In this document: one piece after another, positions 52,841 through 61,384 of the stretch
Position numbering within the stretch: position 1 is the first letter of the stretch
How the letters are laid out: every line of letters begins with the position of its first letter
From: Tabrizicola sp.
GTDB taxonomy: Bacteria > Pseudomonadota > Alphaproteobacteria > Rhodobacterales > Rhodobacteraceae
Direction: 5' to 3'
Length of the DNA stretch: 64,000 nucleotides
NCBI RefSeq assembly: GCF_030373185.1
Contig: NZ_JAUCZH010000002.1
Span: 186,001-250,000, forward strand
Program-made: the position numbers and the translations under genes
The notes under the pieces: model-generated
Seen by the model: the letters and a program-made list of their open reading frames with translations, nothing else
Database searches by the model: none
What the model was told of the DNA's origin: nothing

Positions 52841-54100
52841 ATGACCGACGAACCCGCAACCAGCCGCCGTGCCTTTCTGGCCGGCACCGCCGCCGCAGGC
52901 GCGGGCCTTGTTGCCACCAGCGCCACGGCGCAAACACCTGACCCGCTGATTACCGAGGTGCAGGAATGGGCCTCGATCTTCGGTGATCCGGTTGACGCCA
53001 CCCCCTACGGGATGCCGATCGAGTTTGAATCCCACGTCGTGCGGCGCAATGTCGAATGGCTGACCGAAAGCACCGCCTCGTCGATCAACTTCACGCCGAT
53101 CCATGCGCTGGAAGGCACGATCACCCCGCAGGGCTGCGCGTTCGAGCGGCACCATTCGGGCGCGATTTCACTGTCAAAGTCCGACTACCGGCTGATGATC
53201 AACGGCCTCGTGGACAAGCCCCTCGTCTTCACCTTCGAAGACCTGCTGCGCTTTCCCCGCCAGATCACCACTGCCTTTTGCGAATGTGCGGCCAATGGCG
53301 GGATGGAATGGGGCGGCGCGCAGCTGGAAGGCTGCCAGTTCACCCAGGGCATGATTCACAACATGGAATATACCGGCGTAATGCTGCGTGACCTTCTGGC
53401 CGAGGCCGGCGTGCAGACGGAAGGCAAGTGGGTCTATGTCGAAGGCGCGGATGCCAGCTCCAATGGCCGGTCAATCCCCATGGAAAAGGCGCTCGATGAC
53501 GTGATGGTCGCCTTCTTCGCCAATGGCGAGGCGCTGCGCAAGGAACACGGCTATCCGGTCCGGCTGGTTGTTCCCGGCTGGGAAGGCAACATGTGGGTCA
53601 AATGGATCCGCCGCATCGGGGTCTATGATCAGGCGGTGGAAAGCCGTGAGGAAACCTCGAAATACACTGACCTGATGCCGGATGGCCGGGCGCGGAAATG
53701 GACATGGGTGATGGATGCGAAATCCGTCATCACCTCGCCCAGCCCGCAGGCGCCGATCCGCCATGGTGCCGGGCCGCTGGTCATCACCGGGCTTGCATGG
53801 TCGGGCAATGGCCGCATCACCCGTGTCGATGTGTCAACCGATGGCGGCAACACCTGGACGCCCGCCCGCATCTCGGGCGATGCCAAGTCCAAGGCGCTGA
53901 CCCGGTTCCACCATGACATCAACTGGGACGGGCAAGAGATGTTCATCATGTCCCGTGCCATTGATGAGACGGGATATGTCCAGCCGACCAAGCAGGCGCT
54001 GCGCGACATTCGCGGGCTGAACAACGTCTACCACAACAACAGCATCCAGACCTGGTGGGTGCGCGCTGACGGAGAGGTCGAGAATGTCGAAATCGCGTGA
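52841..54100 (+). CDS. soxC: SoxC, molybdenum subunit of sulfur dehydrogenase Sox(CD)2
   Basis: A 419-residue sulfite-oxidase-family protein with a Tat signal (TSRRAFLAGTAAAGAGLVA). The Moco-binding cysteine is in TAFCECAANGGMEWGGAQL (about residue 146), and a C-terminal dimerisation domain follows. With SoxD it oxidises the SoxY-bound sulfane sulfur by six electrons, so its presence implies complete oxidation without sulfur globules. The last 17 bp overlap soxD. Confidence 0.95.
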   Translation: MTDEPATSRRAFLAGTAAAGAGLVATSATAQTPDPLITEVQEWASIFGDPVDATPYGMPIEFESHVVRRNVEWLTESTASSINFTPIHALEGTITPQGCAFERHHSGAISLSKSDYRLMINGLVDKPLVFTFEDLLRFPRQITTAFCECAANGGMEWGGAQLEGCQFTQGMIHNMEYTGVMLRDLLAEAGVQTEGKWVYVEGADASSNGRSIPMEKALDDVMVAFFANGEALRKEHGYPVRLVVPGWEGNMWVKWIRRIGVYDQAVESREETSKYTDLMPDGRARKWTWVMDAKSVITSPSPQAPIRHGAGPLVITGLAWSGNGRITRVDVSTDGGNTWTPARISGDAKSKALTRFHHDINWDGQEMFIMSRAIDETGYVQPTKQALRDIRGLNNVYHNNSIQTWWVRADGEVENVEIA

Positions 54101-55205
54101 ACTGGCGCTGGCCTCCGCCCTTTTGACGACCCTTGCGGCCCCGGCCTTTGCCGAAACCCTCGGCCTTGGTCGCGCGGCCTTGCCCGAGGAAATCGCGGCC
54201 TGGGACGTCGCCATCCTGCCCGATGGCACCGGCCTGCCCGAAGGTTCGGGCGACGTGGAAACCGGCGATGAGGTCTTTGCCGAAAACTGCGCGTCGTGCC
54301 ACGGCGACTTTGCCGAGGGCCTTGACAGCTGGCCCGTCCTTGCGGGCGGTGCCGGATCGCTGACCGACCCGCGCCCGGTAAAGACCGTCGGCAGCTACTG
54401 GCCCTACCTGTCCACCGTCTTCGACTATGTCCACCGCTCGATGCCCTTTGGCCAGGCGCAGACACTGACGGCGGACGACACCTACGCGATCACCGCGTTC
54501 CTGCTTTACTCCAACGGCATGGTCGAAGACGACTTTGTCCTGTCGAACGAGAACTTCACCGAAATCGTCATGCCCAACGCCGACGGCTTCTATCCCGACG
54601 ACCGGGCCGCAACAGAATACCCGCTGTTTTCTGCTGAACCCTGCATGGAAAACTGCCGCAGCGCCGCCCCTGAAGTGACAAAACGCGCGGTCGATATCAA
54701 CGTGACCCCGGAAGACCCCGACGGCAAGCCTGCCGGCACCCTGCCGGTGATCACTGTGGCGTCAACCGGTGAACCCGCCGCAGTGGCAGAACCCGCCGCG
54801 CAGGAAACCGAAACCGTCGAGGCTGCGCCGGAAGCCGCCCCTGAACCGGCAGAAACGGCTGAAGCGGTGCCTGCCGCCGCAGATCCCGCACTTGTCAAGG
54901 CCGGGGAAGCGATCTTCAAGAAATGCGCCGCCTGCCACAAGGTCGGCGAGGGTGCCAAGAACGGCGTCGGCCCGGCCCTGAACGGCATGGTCGACGCGGC
55001 GATGGGCCAGATCGATGGGTTCAAATACTCCAAGGCCCTGGCTGAAATGGGCGCGGGTGGCGGGGTATGGGACGCGGCGTCGCTGCACGCTTTCCTTGAG
55101 AACCCCAAGGGGTTCGTCAAAGGCACCAAGATGGCCTTTGCCGGCCTGAAGAAGCCAGACGAACGTGACGCCGTCATCGCATACCTTTCGACCTTTGGCC
55201 CTTGA
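54084..55205 (+). CDS. soxD: SoxD, diheme c-type cytochrome subunit of Sox(CD)2
   Basis: A 373-residue exported protein with two cytochrome c domains, CASCHGDF (about residue 71) and CAACHKVG (about residue 281). They are joined by a long Ala/Glu/Pro-rich flexible linker (about residues 225-268). It transfers electrons from SoxC to the chain. The start overlaps soxC by 17 bp. The two-heme length matches Paracoccus SoxD rather than the shorter one-heme forms. Confidence 0.94.
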   Translation: MSKSRELALASALLTTLAAPAFAETLGLGRAALPEEIAAWDVAILPDGTGLPEGSGDVETGDEVFAENCASCHGDFAEGLDSWPVLAGGAGSLTDPRPVKTVGSYWPYLSTVFDYVHRSMPFGQAQTLTADDTYAITAFLLYSNGMVEDDFVLSNENFTEIVMPNADGFYPDDRAATEYPLFSAEPCMENCRSAAPEVTKRAVDINVTPEDPDGKPAGTLPVITVASTGEPAAVAEPAAQETETVEAAPEAAPEPAETAEAVPAAADPALVKAGEAIFKKCAACHKVGEGAKNGVGPALNGMVDAAMGQIDGFKYSKALAEMGAGGGVWDAASLHAFLENPKGFVKGTKMAFAGLKKPDERDAVIAYLSTFGP

Positions 55206-55207
55206 AC

Positions 55208-55912
55208 ATGCGCATTGCCCTGACCTCTCTCGGCCTCCTCCTTGCCATCGGGACTGTCCCGGGGGTGGCCGAAGAGATCGGGGATGCCGAACGCGGGGCC
55301 ACGCTGTTCGCCCGGCAATGCGCCGCCTGCCATCAGATCGGCGACGGCGCGGTCAACCGGGTGGGGCCGCAGCTTAACCGGCTGTTTGGACGTCGCGCCG
55401 GTAACGCAGAGGGGTTCACCTATTCGAAATCCATGGCCCGCATGGGGGCTGACGGATTGACATGGACATTGCAAACCCTTGACGCCTACATCGAAAATCC
55501 CAAGGCGCTGGTTTCAGGTACGCGGATGAACTACCGCGGGATGAAGGATCCCGAGGATCGCGCCGCCCTGATGGCCTTCCTGCGCGATTGGTCCGACAAG
55601 CCCCGCGACATCCCCGAGGCCGAGCCGACGGCCCGCAAGACCAACCCTGATCTTTCCCCCGAGATCCTCGCGATGGAGGGGGATCGGGACTATGGCGAAT
55701 ACCTGTCGTCGGAATGTCGGACCTGCCACCAGGCTGATGGCTCGGATCAGGGCATCCCGTCGATCACCAACTGGCCGGCCGAGGATTTCGTCGTGGCCAT
55801 GCATGCCTACAAGCAGAAACTGCGCCCGCATCCGGTGATGCAGATGATGGCGGGCCGCCTGAATGATGAGGAAATCGCGGCCCTTGCCGCCTATTTCGCC
55901 ACGCTTGACTGA
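55208..55912 (+). CDS. soxE: SoxE, diheme c-type cytochrome
   Basis: A 234-residue exported diheme cytochrome with a signal peptide, heme sites CAACHQIG (about residue 38) and CRTCHQAD (about residue 177). In Paracoccus SoxE pairs with the flavoprotein SoxF, as in flavocytochrome c sulfide dehydrogenase. ATG 55208 is two bases past the soxD stop; a TTG at 55202 is less likely. Confidence 0.92.
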   Translation: MRIALTSLGLLLAIGTVPGVAEEIGDAERGATLFARQCAACHQIGDGAVNRVGPQLNRLFGRRAGNAEGFTYSKSMARMGADGLTWTLQTLDAYIENPKALVSGTRMNYRGMKDPEDRAALMAFLRDWSDKPRDIPEAEPTARKTNPDLSPEILAMEGDRDYGEYLSSECRTCHQADGSDQGIPSITNWPAEDFVVAMHAYKQKLRPHPVMQMMAGRLNDEEIAALAAYFATLD

Positions 55913-55966
55913 CGAAGCGCGGGGCCAACCGCGCCGGAACGCAATCCATGGGAGGAGAACCCGGAT

Positions 55967-57232
55967 ATGAAGCTGAACAGACGCCATTTCATCGGCACAG
56001 GCCTTGTTGCCAGCGCCATCCTGACGGCGCCGACGGTCTGGGGCCAGGCCAAGGCCAAGGTCGTCGTCATCGGCGGTGGCGCTGGTGGGGCGACGGCCGC
56101 CCGCTACATCGCCAAGGACAGCGAGGGCGCGGTCGAGGTCACGCTTGTCGAGGCGAATCCGGTCTACACAACCTGCTTCTTTTCCAACCTCTATCTTGGC
56201 GGCTTCCGCGATTTCGAAAGCCTTCAGCACGGCTATGAAACCCTGGCCGGTGGCGGCGTGACGGTGATCAACGACATGGCCACAGCCGTTGACCGCGCGG
56301 CAAAGACCGTGACGCTCGCCAGTGGTGCGGTCCTGCCCTATGATCGGCTGGTCCTGTCGCCCGGGATCGACTTCAAGGATGGATCGGTTCCCGGCTGGTC
56401 GGCAGATGCCCATGCCGAGATCATGCCCCACGCCTACAAGGCAGGCCCGCAGACCCAGCTTCTGAAGGCCCAAATCGAGGCGATGCCCGAAGGCGGCGTC
56501 TTTGCCATGATCGCCCCCCCGAACCCCTATCGCTGCCCGCCCGGCCCTTATGAGCGCATCAGCATGGTCGCCCATGTGCTGAAGGAACGGAACCCGACCG
56601 CCAAGATCATCGTCGCCGATCCGAAGGAGAACTTCTCGAAGAAGGCCCTGTTCGAGGAAGGCTGGGCGAAACACTACGCCGGGATGATCGACTGGATCGG
56701 CCCCGATTTCGGCGGCGGCAATGTCGAGGTGCGCCCCGACACGATGGAGGTCGTGATCGACGGCGAGGTGACCAAGGTTGACTGCTGCAACGTGATCCCC
56801 GGCCAGATGGCCGGCAAGATCGCGGCCCTTGCTGGCGTGACGGACGAAGCTGGCTGGGCTCCGGTTGATCCGGCTTCAATGAAATCGAAGATGGATGAAA
56901 ACGTCTGGGTGCTGGGCGATTCCAGCGCGCAGGGCGACATGCCGAAATCGGGCTTCTCGGCCAACAGTCAGGCCAAGGTCGCCGCCATGGCGATCCGGGG
57001 CGAGTTGACTGGTTCCAGAACCTTCCCGGCCAAATACTCCAACACCTGCTGGTCGCTGATCGCGCCCGAGGACGGGGTGAAGGTCGGAGCCTCCTATGAG
57101 CCGACGCCGGAAAAGATCGCCTCGGTCGAAAGTTTCGTCTCGGCCACCGGCGAGGATGCGGCGTTGCGCAAGGCAACCTACGAGGAATCCCTCGGCTGGT
57201 ATGCCGGAATCACCGCCGACATGTTCGGCTGA
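55967..57232 (+). CDS. soxF: SoxF, FAD flavoprotein (flavocytochrome c sulfide dehydrogenase type)
   Basis: A 421-residue FCSD-type flavoprotein with a Tat signal (NRRHFIGTGLVASAILTAPT) and FAD motif KVVVIGGGAGGATAARYIA (about residue 32). Cysteines in YTTCFFSN and SNTCWSL would form the redox disulfide. It oxidises sulfide or boosts the Sox cycle, passing electrons to SoxE. SD GGAGGAG precedes ATG 55967. Confidence 0.93.
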   Translation: MKLNRRHFIGTGLVASAILTAPTVWGQAKAKVVVIGGGAGGATAARYIAKDSEGAVEVTLVEANPVYTTCFFSNLYLGGFRDFESLQHGYETLAGGGVTVINDMATAVDRAAKTVTLASGAVLPYDRLVLSPGIDFKDGSVPGWSADAHAEIMPHAYKAGPQTQLLKAQIEAMPEGGVFAMIAPPNPYRCPPGPYERISMVAHVLKERNPTAKIIVADPKENFSKKALFEEGWAKHYAGMIDWIGPDFGGGNVEVRPDTMEVVIDGEVTKVDCCNVIPGQMAGKIAALAGVTDEAGWAPVDPASMKSKMDENVWVLGDSSAQGDMPKSGFSANSQAKVAAMAIRGELTGSRTFPAKYSNTCWSLIAPEDGVKVGASYEPTPEKIASVESFVSATGEDAALRKATYEESLGWYAGITADMFG

Positions 57233-57298
57233 TCCCTTCCTCCCTGACTGGCGGGTGTCACCCTTGGCACCCGCCACCTTTCCAACGGACCTGACGCC

Positions 57299-58210
57299 AT
57301 GTTGACCCGCCGCCATCTTCTGACCGCCACCGCCGCCGCTCTTGCCACACCGCTCTTGCCCCGCCGCGTCTGGGCGGCCAGCACCCTGACGCTTGGGTCC
57401 ACACAGATCGACACGCTGTCGGATGGCAACCTTGTGCTGCCGGGCGACTTCATCCTTGGCGGCATGCCGCAGGACGAAATGCAGGCGATCGTCGCGAAAT
57501 ACGGCCTGCCGACCGACCAGCTGACCCCGCCCTGCAATGTGACGCTCTTGCGCGACGGCACCAATACCGTCCTCTTTGATGTGGGCGCCGGGCCGGATTT
57601 CCAGCCCAGCGCGGGCAAACTGGCCGAGGCGCTGGACCTTGCCGGGGTGACGGTTGAAGACATCACCCATGTCCTGTTCACCCACGGCCACCCCGACCAC
57701 CTTTGGGGCCTGCTGGACGATTTTGACGAACCCGTCTTTCCCAACGCCGAATACATGATCGGTCAGGCCGAGTTCGACTACTGGACCGACCCCGACACCG
57801 TCACCAGCATCGGCGAGGCCCGCGCGACCTTTGCCGTCGGGGCCGCCCGCAGGCTGGCCGCCATCGCCGATACCGTCCGCTTGCTGACCGATGGCGAGGA
57901 ACCGCTGCCCGGCGTCTTTGCCCGTCTGACCCCCGGCCACACCCCAGGCCACATGGCCTTTGAAATCGCCGGGCCGACCCCGGCCATGGTGCTGGGCGAT
58001 TGCATCGGCAACCATCACGTCGCGTTCGAGCGGCCCGAATGGGCCAGCGGCTCGGATCAGGACAAGGATCTTGCTGCGGCCACGCGCGTCGCCTTGCTTG
58101 ACCAGTTGGCAACCGACCGACACGCGATCATCGGCTTTCATCTGCCCGCTGGCGGGATCGGACGGGTCGAGCGGGCCGACACTGGCTACCGGTTCATCGA
58201 AGAAACTTGA
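57299..58210 (+). CDS. SoxG/SoxH-like periplasmic MBL-fold hydrolase
   Basis: A 303-residue exported metallo-beta-lactamase-fold protein with a Tat-like signal (LTRRHLLTATAAALATPLLP). The zinc motif is LFTHGHPDHLWGL (about residue 124). Further ligands are in LTPGHTPGHMAF and VLGDCIGNHHV. Paracoccus carries comparable predicted metal hydrolases (soxG, soxH) after soxF, not essential for thiosulfate oxidation. Only one such gene is seen here, so I leave the symbol open. The substrate is unknown. Confidence 0.85.
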   Translation: MLTRRHLLTATAAALATPLLPRRVWAASTLTLGSTQIDTLSDGNLVLPGDFILGGMPQDEMQAIVAKYGLPTDQLTPPCNVTLLRDGTNTVLFDVGAGPDFQPSAGKLAEALDLAGVTVEDITHVLFTHGHPDHLWGLLDDFDEPVFPNAEYMIGQAEFDYWTDPDTVTSIGEARATFAVGAARRLAAIADTVRLLTDGEEPLPGVFARLTPGHTPGHMAFEIAGPTPAMVLGDCIGNHHVAFERPEWASGSDQDKDLAAATRVALLDQLATDRHAIIGFHLPAGGIGRVERADTGYRFIEET

Positions 58211-58253
58211 CCGCACCGCGCCAACACCGGCGCTCAACCTGGGAGGTTACACC

Positions 58254-58691
58254 GTGACAAGGTTTGGACTTTTGGCCATCGCCGCCATTGCCCTCGGCAC
58301 TGGCGTGGCTGTGGCACAGGACGCAACCACCTATCCCTTTGACGGCACTTTCGAGGACGCCACCTTTGCCGTGGAATCAGCGATCATCGGCAAGGGGCTG
58401 GTCATCGATTATCGCAGCCATGTCGGCGACATGCTGAACCGCACCGGTGCCGATGTCGGCAGCGCGGTGACGGTCTATGACAGTGCCGATGTCTTCCTGT
58501 TCTGCTCGGCCGTCCTGTCACGCAAGGTGATGGAGGCCGATCCGATGAACATCGCCCATTGCCCCTATGGCATCTTCGTCACCGACCGTGACGGCGCGGT
58601 CGCCATCGGTTACCGCAACCTGCCCGACGGCCCGATGCAAGAGGTCCAGGAGTTGCTGGACGGCATCGCGCGCGAGGCTGTCGGCGAATAA
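58254..58691 (+). CDS. Exported DUF302-family protein at the end of the sox run
   Basis: A 145-residue protein with signal peptide (TRFGLLAIAAIALGTGVAVA) and a DUF302 domain (FEDATFAVESAIIGKGLVID onward, with FCSAVLSRKVMEADPMNIAH). DUF302 proteins are often found near sulfur-oxidation genes; their biochemical role is unknown. The start is GTG 58254 with GGGAGG upstream, 43 bp after the MBL gene, so it is likely the last gene of the sox operon. A strong hairpin follows. Confidence 0.8.
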   Translation: MTRFGLLAIAAIALGTGVAVAQDATTYPFDGTFEDATFAVESAIIGKGLVIDYRSHVGDMLNRTGADVGSAVTVYDSADVFLFCSAVLSRKVMEADPMNIAHCPYGIFVTDRDGAVAIGYRNLPDGPMQEVQELLDGIAREAVGE

Positions 58692-58705
58692 CGCTGTCCC
58701 AAGAA

Positions 58706-58738
58706 TCCTCCCCTCCCCCCGTGGGGGGGATGGGGTGG
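58706..58738. terminator. Bidirectional terminator-like hairpin after the sox operon
   Basis: A C/T-rich arm (CCTCCCCTCCCCCC) pairs with a G-rich arm (GGGGGGGATGGGGTGGAGG) over a very short loop, in the 66-bp gap between the converging DUF302 and Spy-like genes. No long T-tract is present, but position and strength fit a shared terminator. Confidence 0.6.
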
Positions 58739-58757
58739 AGGCAGCTGCACGAAGCCG

Positions 58758-59330
58758 CTACTCGCAGCCGTTGTGCATTTTCCACATCGCAGGATCATGC
58801 CCATCGGGGACGACGTCACAGGGGCTTGCCGCGCCATAGCCGCGCAATGCGTTGTAGCGCGCGATCTGTTCGGGCAGCAGCAGTGGCGGCGTCTCCAGAT
58901 GCCGCTTGAGATGGATGAACCGCAGTTCGGACCGCGCCGCCCCGGCCGCGCCGATCAACGCGCGCAGGTCAGCTTCGTCGACGACGCCGATGCGGAACGC
59001 CGCCTCGATGGCTGCCTCTGCCGCGATTAACTTTTCGCCCATCGGCACCGCTTCTGCCTTCATCGCCGCGAAAATTGCTTCAATCTCGGCGACCTGCCTT
59101 GGCGAAAGCCCGATTTCGTCCCGCAATTCCAGAAGATGCGCCGGGCCGGGCGCGCCGTTCAGTTCGGCCGCCAGCGCCAGACCCCAGCCCCCGCCACGCT
59201 GCAATTCCTTGATATCCGTCTCGGACAGCGTCTTGATCTCGCGCCCCTCCATCCCGGCATAGGGCGAGGCGGTCTCGGCTCCGGTCATGGCGGGCCAACA
59301 AAGGGCAAGGGCAAGAACAAGCGGACGCAT
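58758..59330 (-). CDS. Spy/CpxP-like periplasmic helical protein
   Basis: A 190-residue exported protein (signal MRPLVLALALCWPAMTGAET) with an LTxxQ-like repeat region (GLSPRQVAEIEAIFAAMKAE, about residue 80) and helical content like the periplasmic heavy-metal-resistance/Spy chaperones. Function is unproven. SD AAAGGAA precedes ATG 59330. A Fnr/Crp-type dyad is centred 62 bp upstream of this start, giving class-II spacing with a 21-nt leader. Confidence 0.7.
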   Translation of the reverse strand: MRPLVLALALCWPAMTGAETASPYAGMEGREIKTLSETDIKELQRGGGWGLALAAELNGAPGPAHLLELRDEIGLSPRQVAEIEAIFAAMKAEAVPMGEKLIAAEAAIEAAFRIGVVDEADLRALIGAAGAARSELRFIHLKRHLETPPLLLPEQIARYNALRGYGAASPCDVVPDGHDPAMWKMHNGCE

Positions 59331-59385
59331 GGAATTTCCTTTATCGGCTTCACATCCAGCCTCGCATCCGGCAGCGGCCCTCCTT

Positions 59386-59399
59386 ATGATCGTGATCAT
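59386..59399. promoter_or_regulatory. Fnr/Crp-type dyad at the crp-family gene start
   Basis: ATGATC-GT-GATCAT is a perfect dyad with the TGAT-N4-ATCA core. It overlaps the regulator's start codon (autorepression geometry) and is at activator distance from the divergent Spy-like gene. Confidence 0.55.
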
Positions 59400-59937
59400 G
59401 TCCGAACCCTTTCAGCACCTCTTCAATGGCGCCCGTCCGCTGGTGCTTGAACAGGGCCAGACCTTGTTCCTTACCGGCGATCCGGTGGCGCTTGTCCATC
59501 TGGTGCAGTCCGGGAAGGTCGCCCTTCTGCGCCGCACGCCACAGGGTGGGACGCTAAGGCTGCAACTGGCCGCTCCGGGAGAAGTGCTGGCCGAGGCCTC
59601 GGTCTGGTCCGCCCTCTATCACTGCGACGCCGAGGCGGACGGCCCCGCAACCCTGTTGTCGGTGCCGGTGACCCGGTTCCGGCACAGGCTGACCGAAGAT
59701 GCGGCCCTTGCCGAAGCCTGGGCGCGACATCTCGCCCGGTCGGTTCAGGCAGCCCGGTTCCGGGCGGCGCTTCTGGCGTTGCGGGGTGTAGCCGAACGTC
59801 TGGATGCATGGGTGGCCGAGGGCCATGACCTGCCGCCCCATGGCGCGATCCAGACCCTTGCCGCTGACCTTGGTGTGACCCGCGAGGCGCTTTATCGTGA
59901 ACTGTCGCGTCGGCGGCATAGGGGTGACAGAACCTGA
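59398..59937 (+). CDS. Crp/Fnr-family transcriptional regulator
   Basis: A 179-residue regulator. The N-terminal cyclic-nucleotide-binding-like beta barrel (LFLTGDPVALVHLVQSGKVA, and APGEVLAEASVWSALYHCDA) is joined to a C-terminal HTH (LAADLGVTREALYRELSRRR). Only one cysteine (in LYHCDA) is present, so it has no Fnr [4Fe-4S] cluster; it resembles small-molecule or heme/NO-responsive members. The recognition helix TREALYREL keeps the Glu/Arg spacing that reads TGA half-sites. ATG 59398 was chosen by domain start; ATG 59386 is possible but lies within the dyad. Confidence 0.85.
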   Translation: MSEPFQHLFNGARPLVLEQGQTLFLTGDPVALVHLVQSGKVALLRRTPQGGTLRLQLAAPGEVLAEASVWSALYHCDAEADGPATLLSVPVTRFRHRLTEDAALAEAWARHLARSVQAARFRAALLALRGVAERLDAWVAEGHDLPPHGAIQTLAADLGVTREALYRELSRRRHRGDRT

Positions 59938-60000
59938 ACGGCCACGGGCAACGCAGTGACAGTGTTCATGTCGCAAGGTCTGCCCCGCGTGGACACGGTC

Positions 60001-61068
60001 TCAGGCCAGTACCCGCCGCCCGGCCCCCGCCTGATCCACCAGCAAGTCTGTCACCCCGGCGCCCACCCACATGCAGAACAGCGCCAGCCATGCCGTACCG
60101 ACAAAGATCGACCCGCCGGTCACCCCGGCCCCGATCGCGCAGCCGCCCGCCAGCATTGCTCCGAACCCCATCAGCGCCGCCCCGGTCATTGATCGCCGCA
60201 TCTGGCCTTCGCCCTCAAAGCCCTGAAACTTCAACTCGCGTCCGAACCAGGCAGCGACCAGCGCGCCAAGAAACACGCCGGGAACCAGACCGATATCGAA
60301 ATCCAGCATCGGGTTTTCGGTCAGAAAGAACATAAGCGTATTGGCAGATGGCCCCGAAAAGGTGGCCGAGGTCACCGCCATCGGCTCGAACGCCACCTGC
60401 GCCAGACTGAAGGTCAGCACCCAGCCCATGGCCACCGCGAAGCCGACGCCCGAGGCAAAGACCATGGTCCGCAGGCCAAGACCATTCCGCCGGACCAGCA
60501 CAAAGGCCAGCGCGGCAACGGCCAGCCCAAGCCCAAGCCCCGCCGCATCCGGCAGGCCCAGCGCGTGCAAGAGGTTCACATTCGCTCCGCCCGGCGTGAC
60601 CCAAAGCCCCGCCAGCCATGCCCGCAGCGGCGCCAGCCAGCCGTGCAGCGACATCTGCGCCACCACCGCGAAGATCAGCCCCGCCACCACCGCCCGCAGG
60701 TTCCCCGTTGCCGCAAGCACCAGAAGCCGCCCCGAACAGCCGCGCGCCAGCACCATGCCCGCGCCGAACATCAGCCCCCCGATCACCGCGCCCGACCATG
60801 ACCCCGCGACCGCCATCATCCGCGCCTCTTCGACCCGGAACAGGCCCAGAAGATAGGCCCCCTGTACCCAGATCACCGCCGTCGAGAACGCCAAGAGCCA
60901 GACTGCCACACGCGGCCCAAGGCCCCCGCGGGCGAACTCCACCGTGGCCGCGCGCAGGCAAAACTGCGACCGCTGTGCCGCGACACCGAAGATAGCACCC
61001 GTCAGAAGCCCGAACAGGGCTGCAAGAACCGCCTCGTCAACGAAATCCAGTAGCGGCAGAATATCCAT
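60001..61068 (-). CDS. YeeE/YedE-family (SoxT/PmpA-like) sulfur transporter, second copy
   Basis: A 355-residue membrane protein of about ten helices, a distant homologue of the SoxT protein at 45.4 kb. The cysteine motifs are AQRSQFCLRAATVEF (about residue 36), LARGCSGRLLVLAATGN and LAGGCAIGAGVTGG. It probably carries a sulfur compound across the inner membrane. SD GGAGG precedes ATG 61068. It is convergent with the Crp/Fnr gene, with a near-consensus Fnr-type box about 55 bp upstream. Confidence 0.83.
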   Translation of the reverse strand: MDILPLLDFVDEAVLAALFGLLTGAIFGVAAQRSQFCLRAATVEFARGGLGPRVAVWLLAFSTAVIWVQGAYLLGLFRVEEARMMAVAGSWSGAVIGGLMFGAGMVLARGCSGRLLVLAATGNLRAVVAGLIFAVVAQMSLHGWLAPLRAWLAGLWVTPGGANVNLLHALGLPDAAGLGLGLAVAALAFVLVRRNGLGLRTMVFASGVGFAVAMGWVLTFSLAQVAFEPMAVTSATFSGPSANTLMFFLTENPMLDFDIGLVPGVFLGALVAAWFGRELKFQGFEGEGQMRRSMTGAALMGFGAMLAGGCAIGAGVTGGSIFVGTAWLALFCMWVGAGVTDLLVDQAGAGRRVLA

Positions 61069-61116
61069 GCTCACCCCTCCGATGCGGGCAGAATGCAGGG
61101 ATCACGCTGCGCCGCC

Positions 61117-61130
61117 TTGATACAGGTCAG
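61117..61130. promoter_or_regulatory. Fnr/Crp-type box upstream of the YeeE-type gene
   Basis: TTGAT-ACAG-GTCAG, one step off TTGAY-N4-RTCAA at the last position. At class-II spacing the leftward transcript would begin near 61082, 14 nt before the start codon. Confidence 0.45.
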
Positions 61131-61306
61131 ATTGCCGGACCGCACACACAGTGTTCCGAGGCGTGCAGATGAACTGGCGGGAATTCGCGGCGCGGGATCT
61201 GACGCATCAAAGACAGAACCTTGTCCCAGAGCTGTCTTGCCCTGTCCTGCATAACTGGCTTTCGTCTCGGGTCAGGCCAGCTTGGCGGTGGTTCGCAGGA
61301 CTTGAA

Positions 61307-61320
61307 GTGATGGCGGTCAA
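61307..61320. promoter_or_regulatory. Fnr/Crp-type box upstream of the phosphoribosyltransferase gene
   Basis: GTGAT-GGCG-GTCAA, one mismatch from the consensus. Class-II spacing predicts a start site near 61355 (30-nt leader), with AGAATC at 61342-61347 as a weak -10. Confidence 0.45.
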
Positions 61321-61384
61321 TGCGTTTGTCCCGGTTTGTGCAGAATCTGGATTTTGCGGAGTCTTGCAGCGGAAAGGGGCGTTC

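Larger units (their letters stand above)
61069..61384. other. 316-bp intergenic region between the YeeE-type and phosphoribosyltransferase genes
   Basis: No gene is convincing here; an open frame from 61151 simply extends the downstream gene without family support. The region holds two Fnr/Crp-type boxes (61117-61130 and 61307-61320), one placed for each divergent gene. No repeats or strong hairpins were seen. Confidence 0.6.

Noticed and set aside
55202-55207. TTG start for soxE
   Set aside because: ATG 55208 directly follows and begins a standard signal peptide.
61151-61384. N-terminal extension of the phosphoribosyltransferase (78 more codons)
   Set aside because: The added residues match no PRTase feature, while ATG 61385 has a good ribosome-binding site and starts where the family starts.
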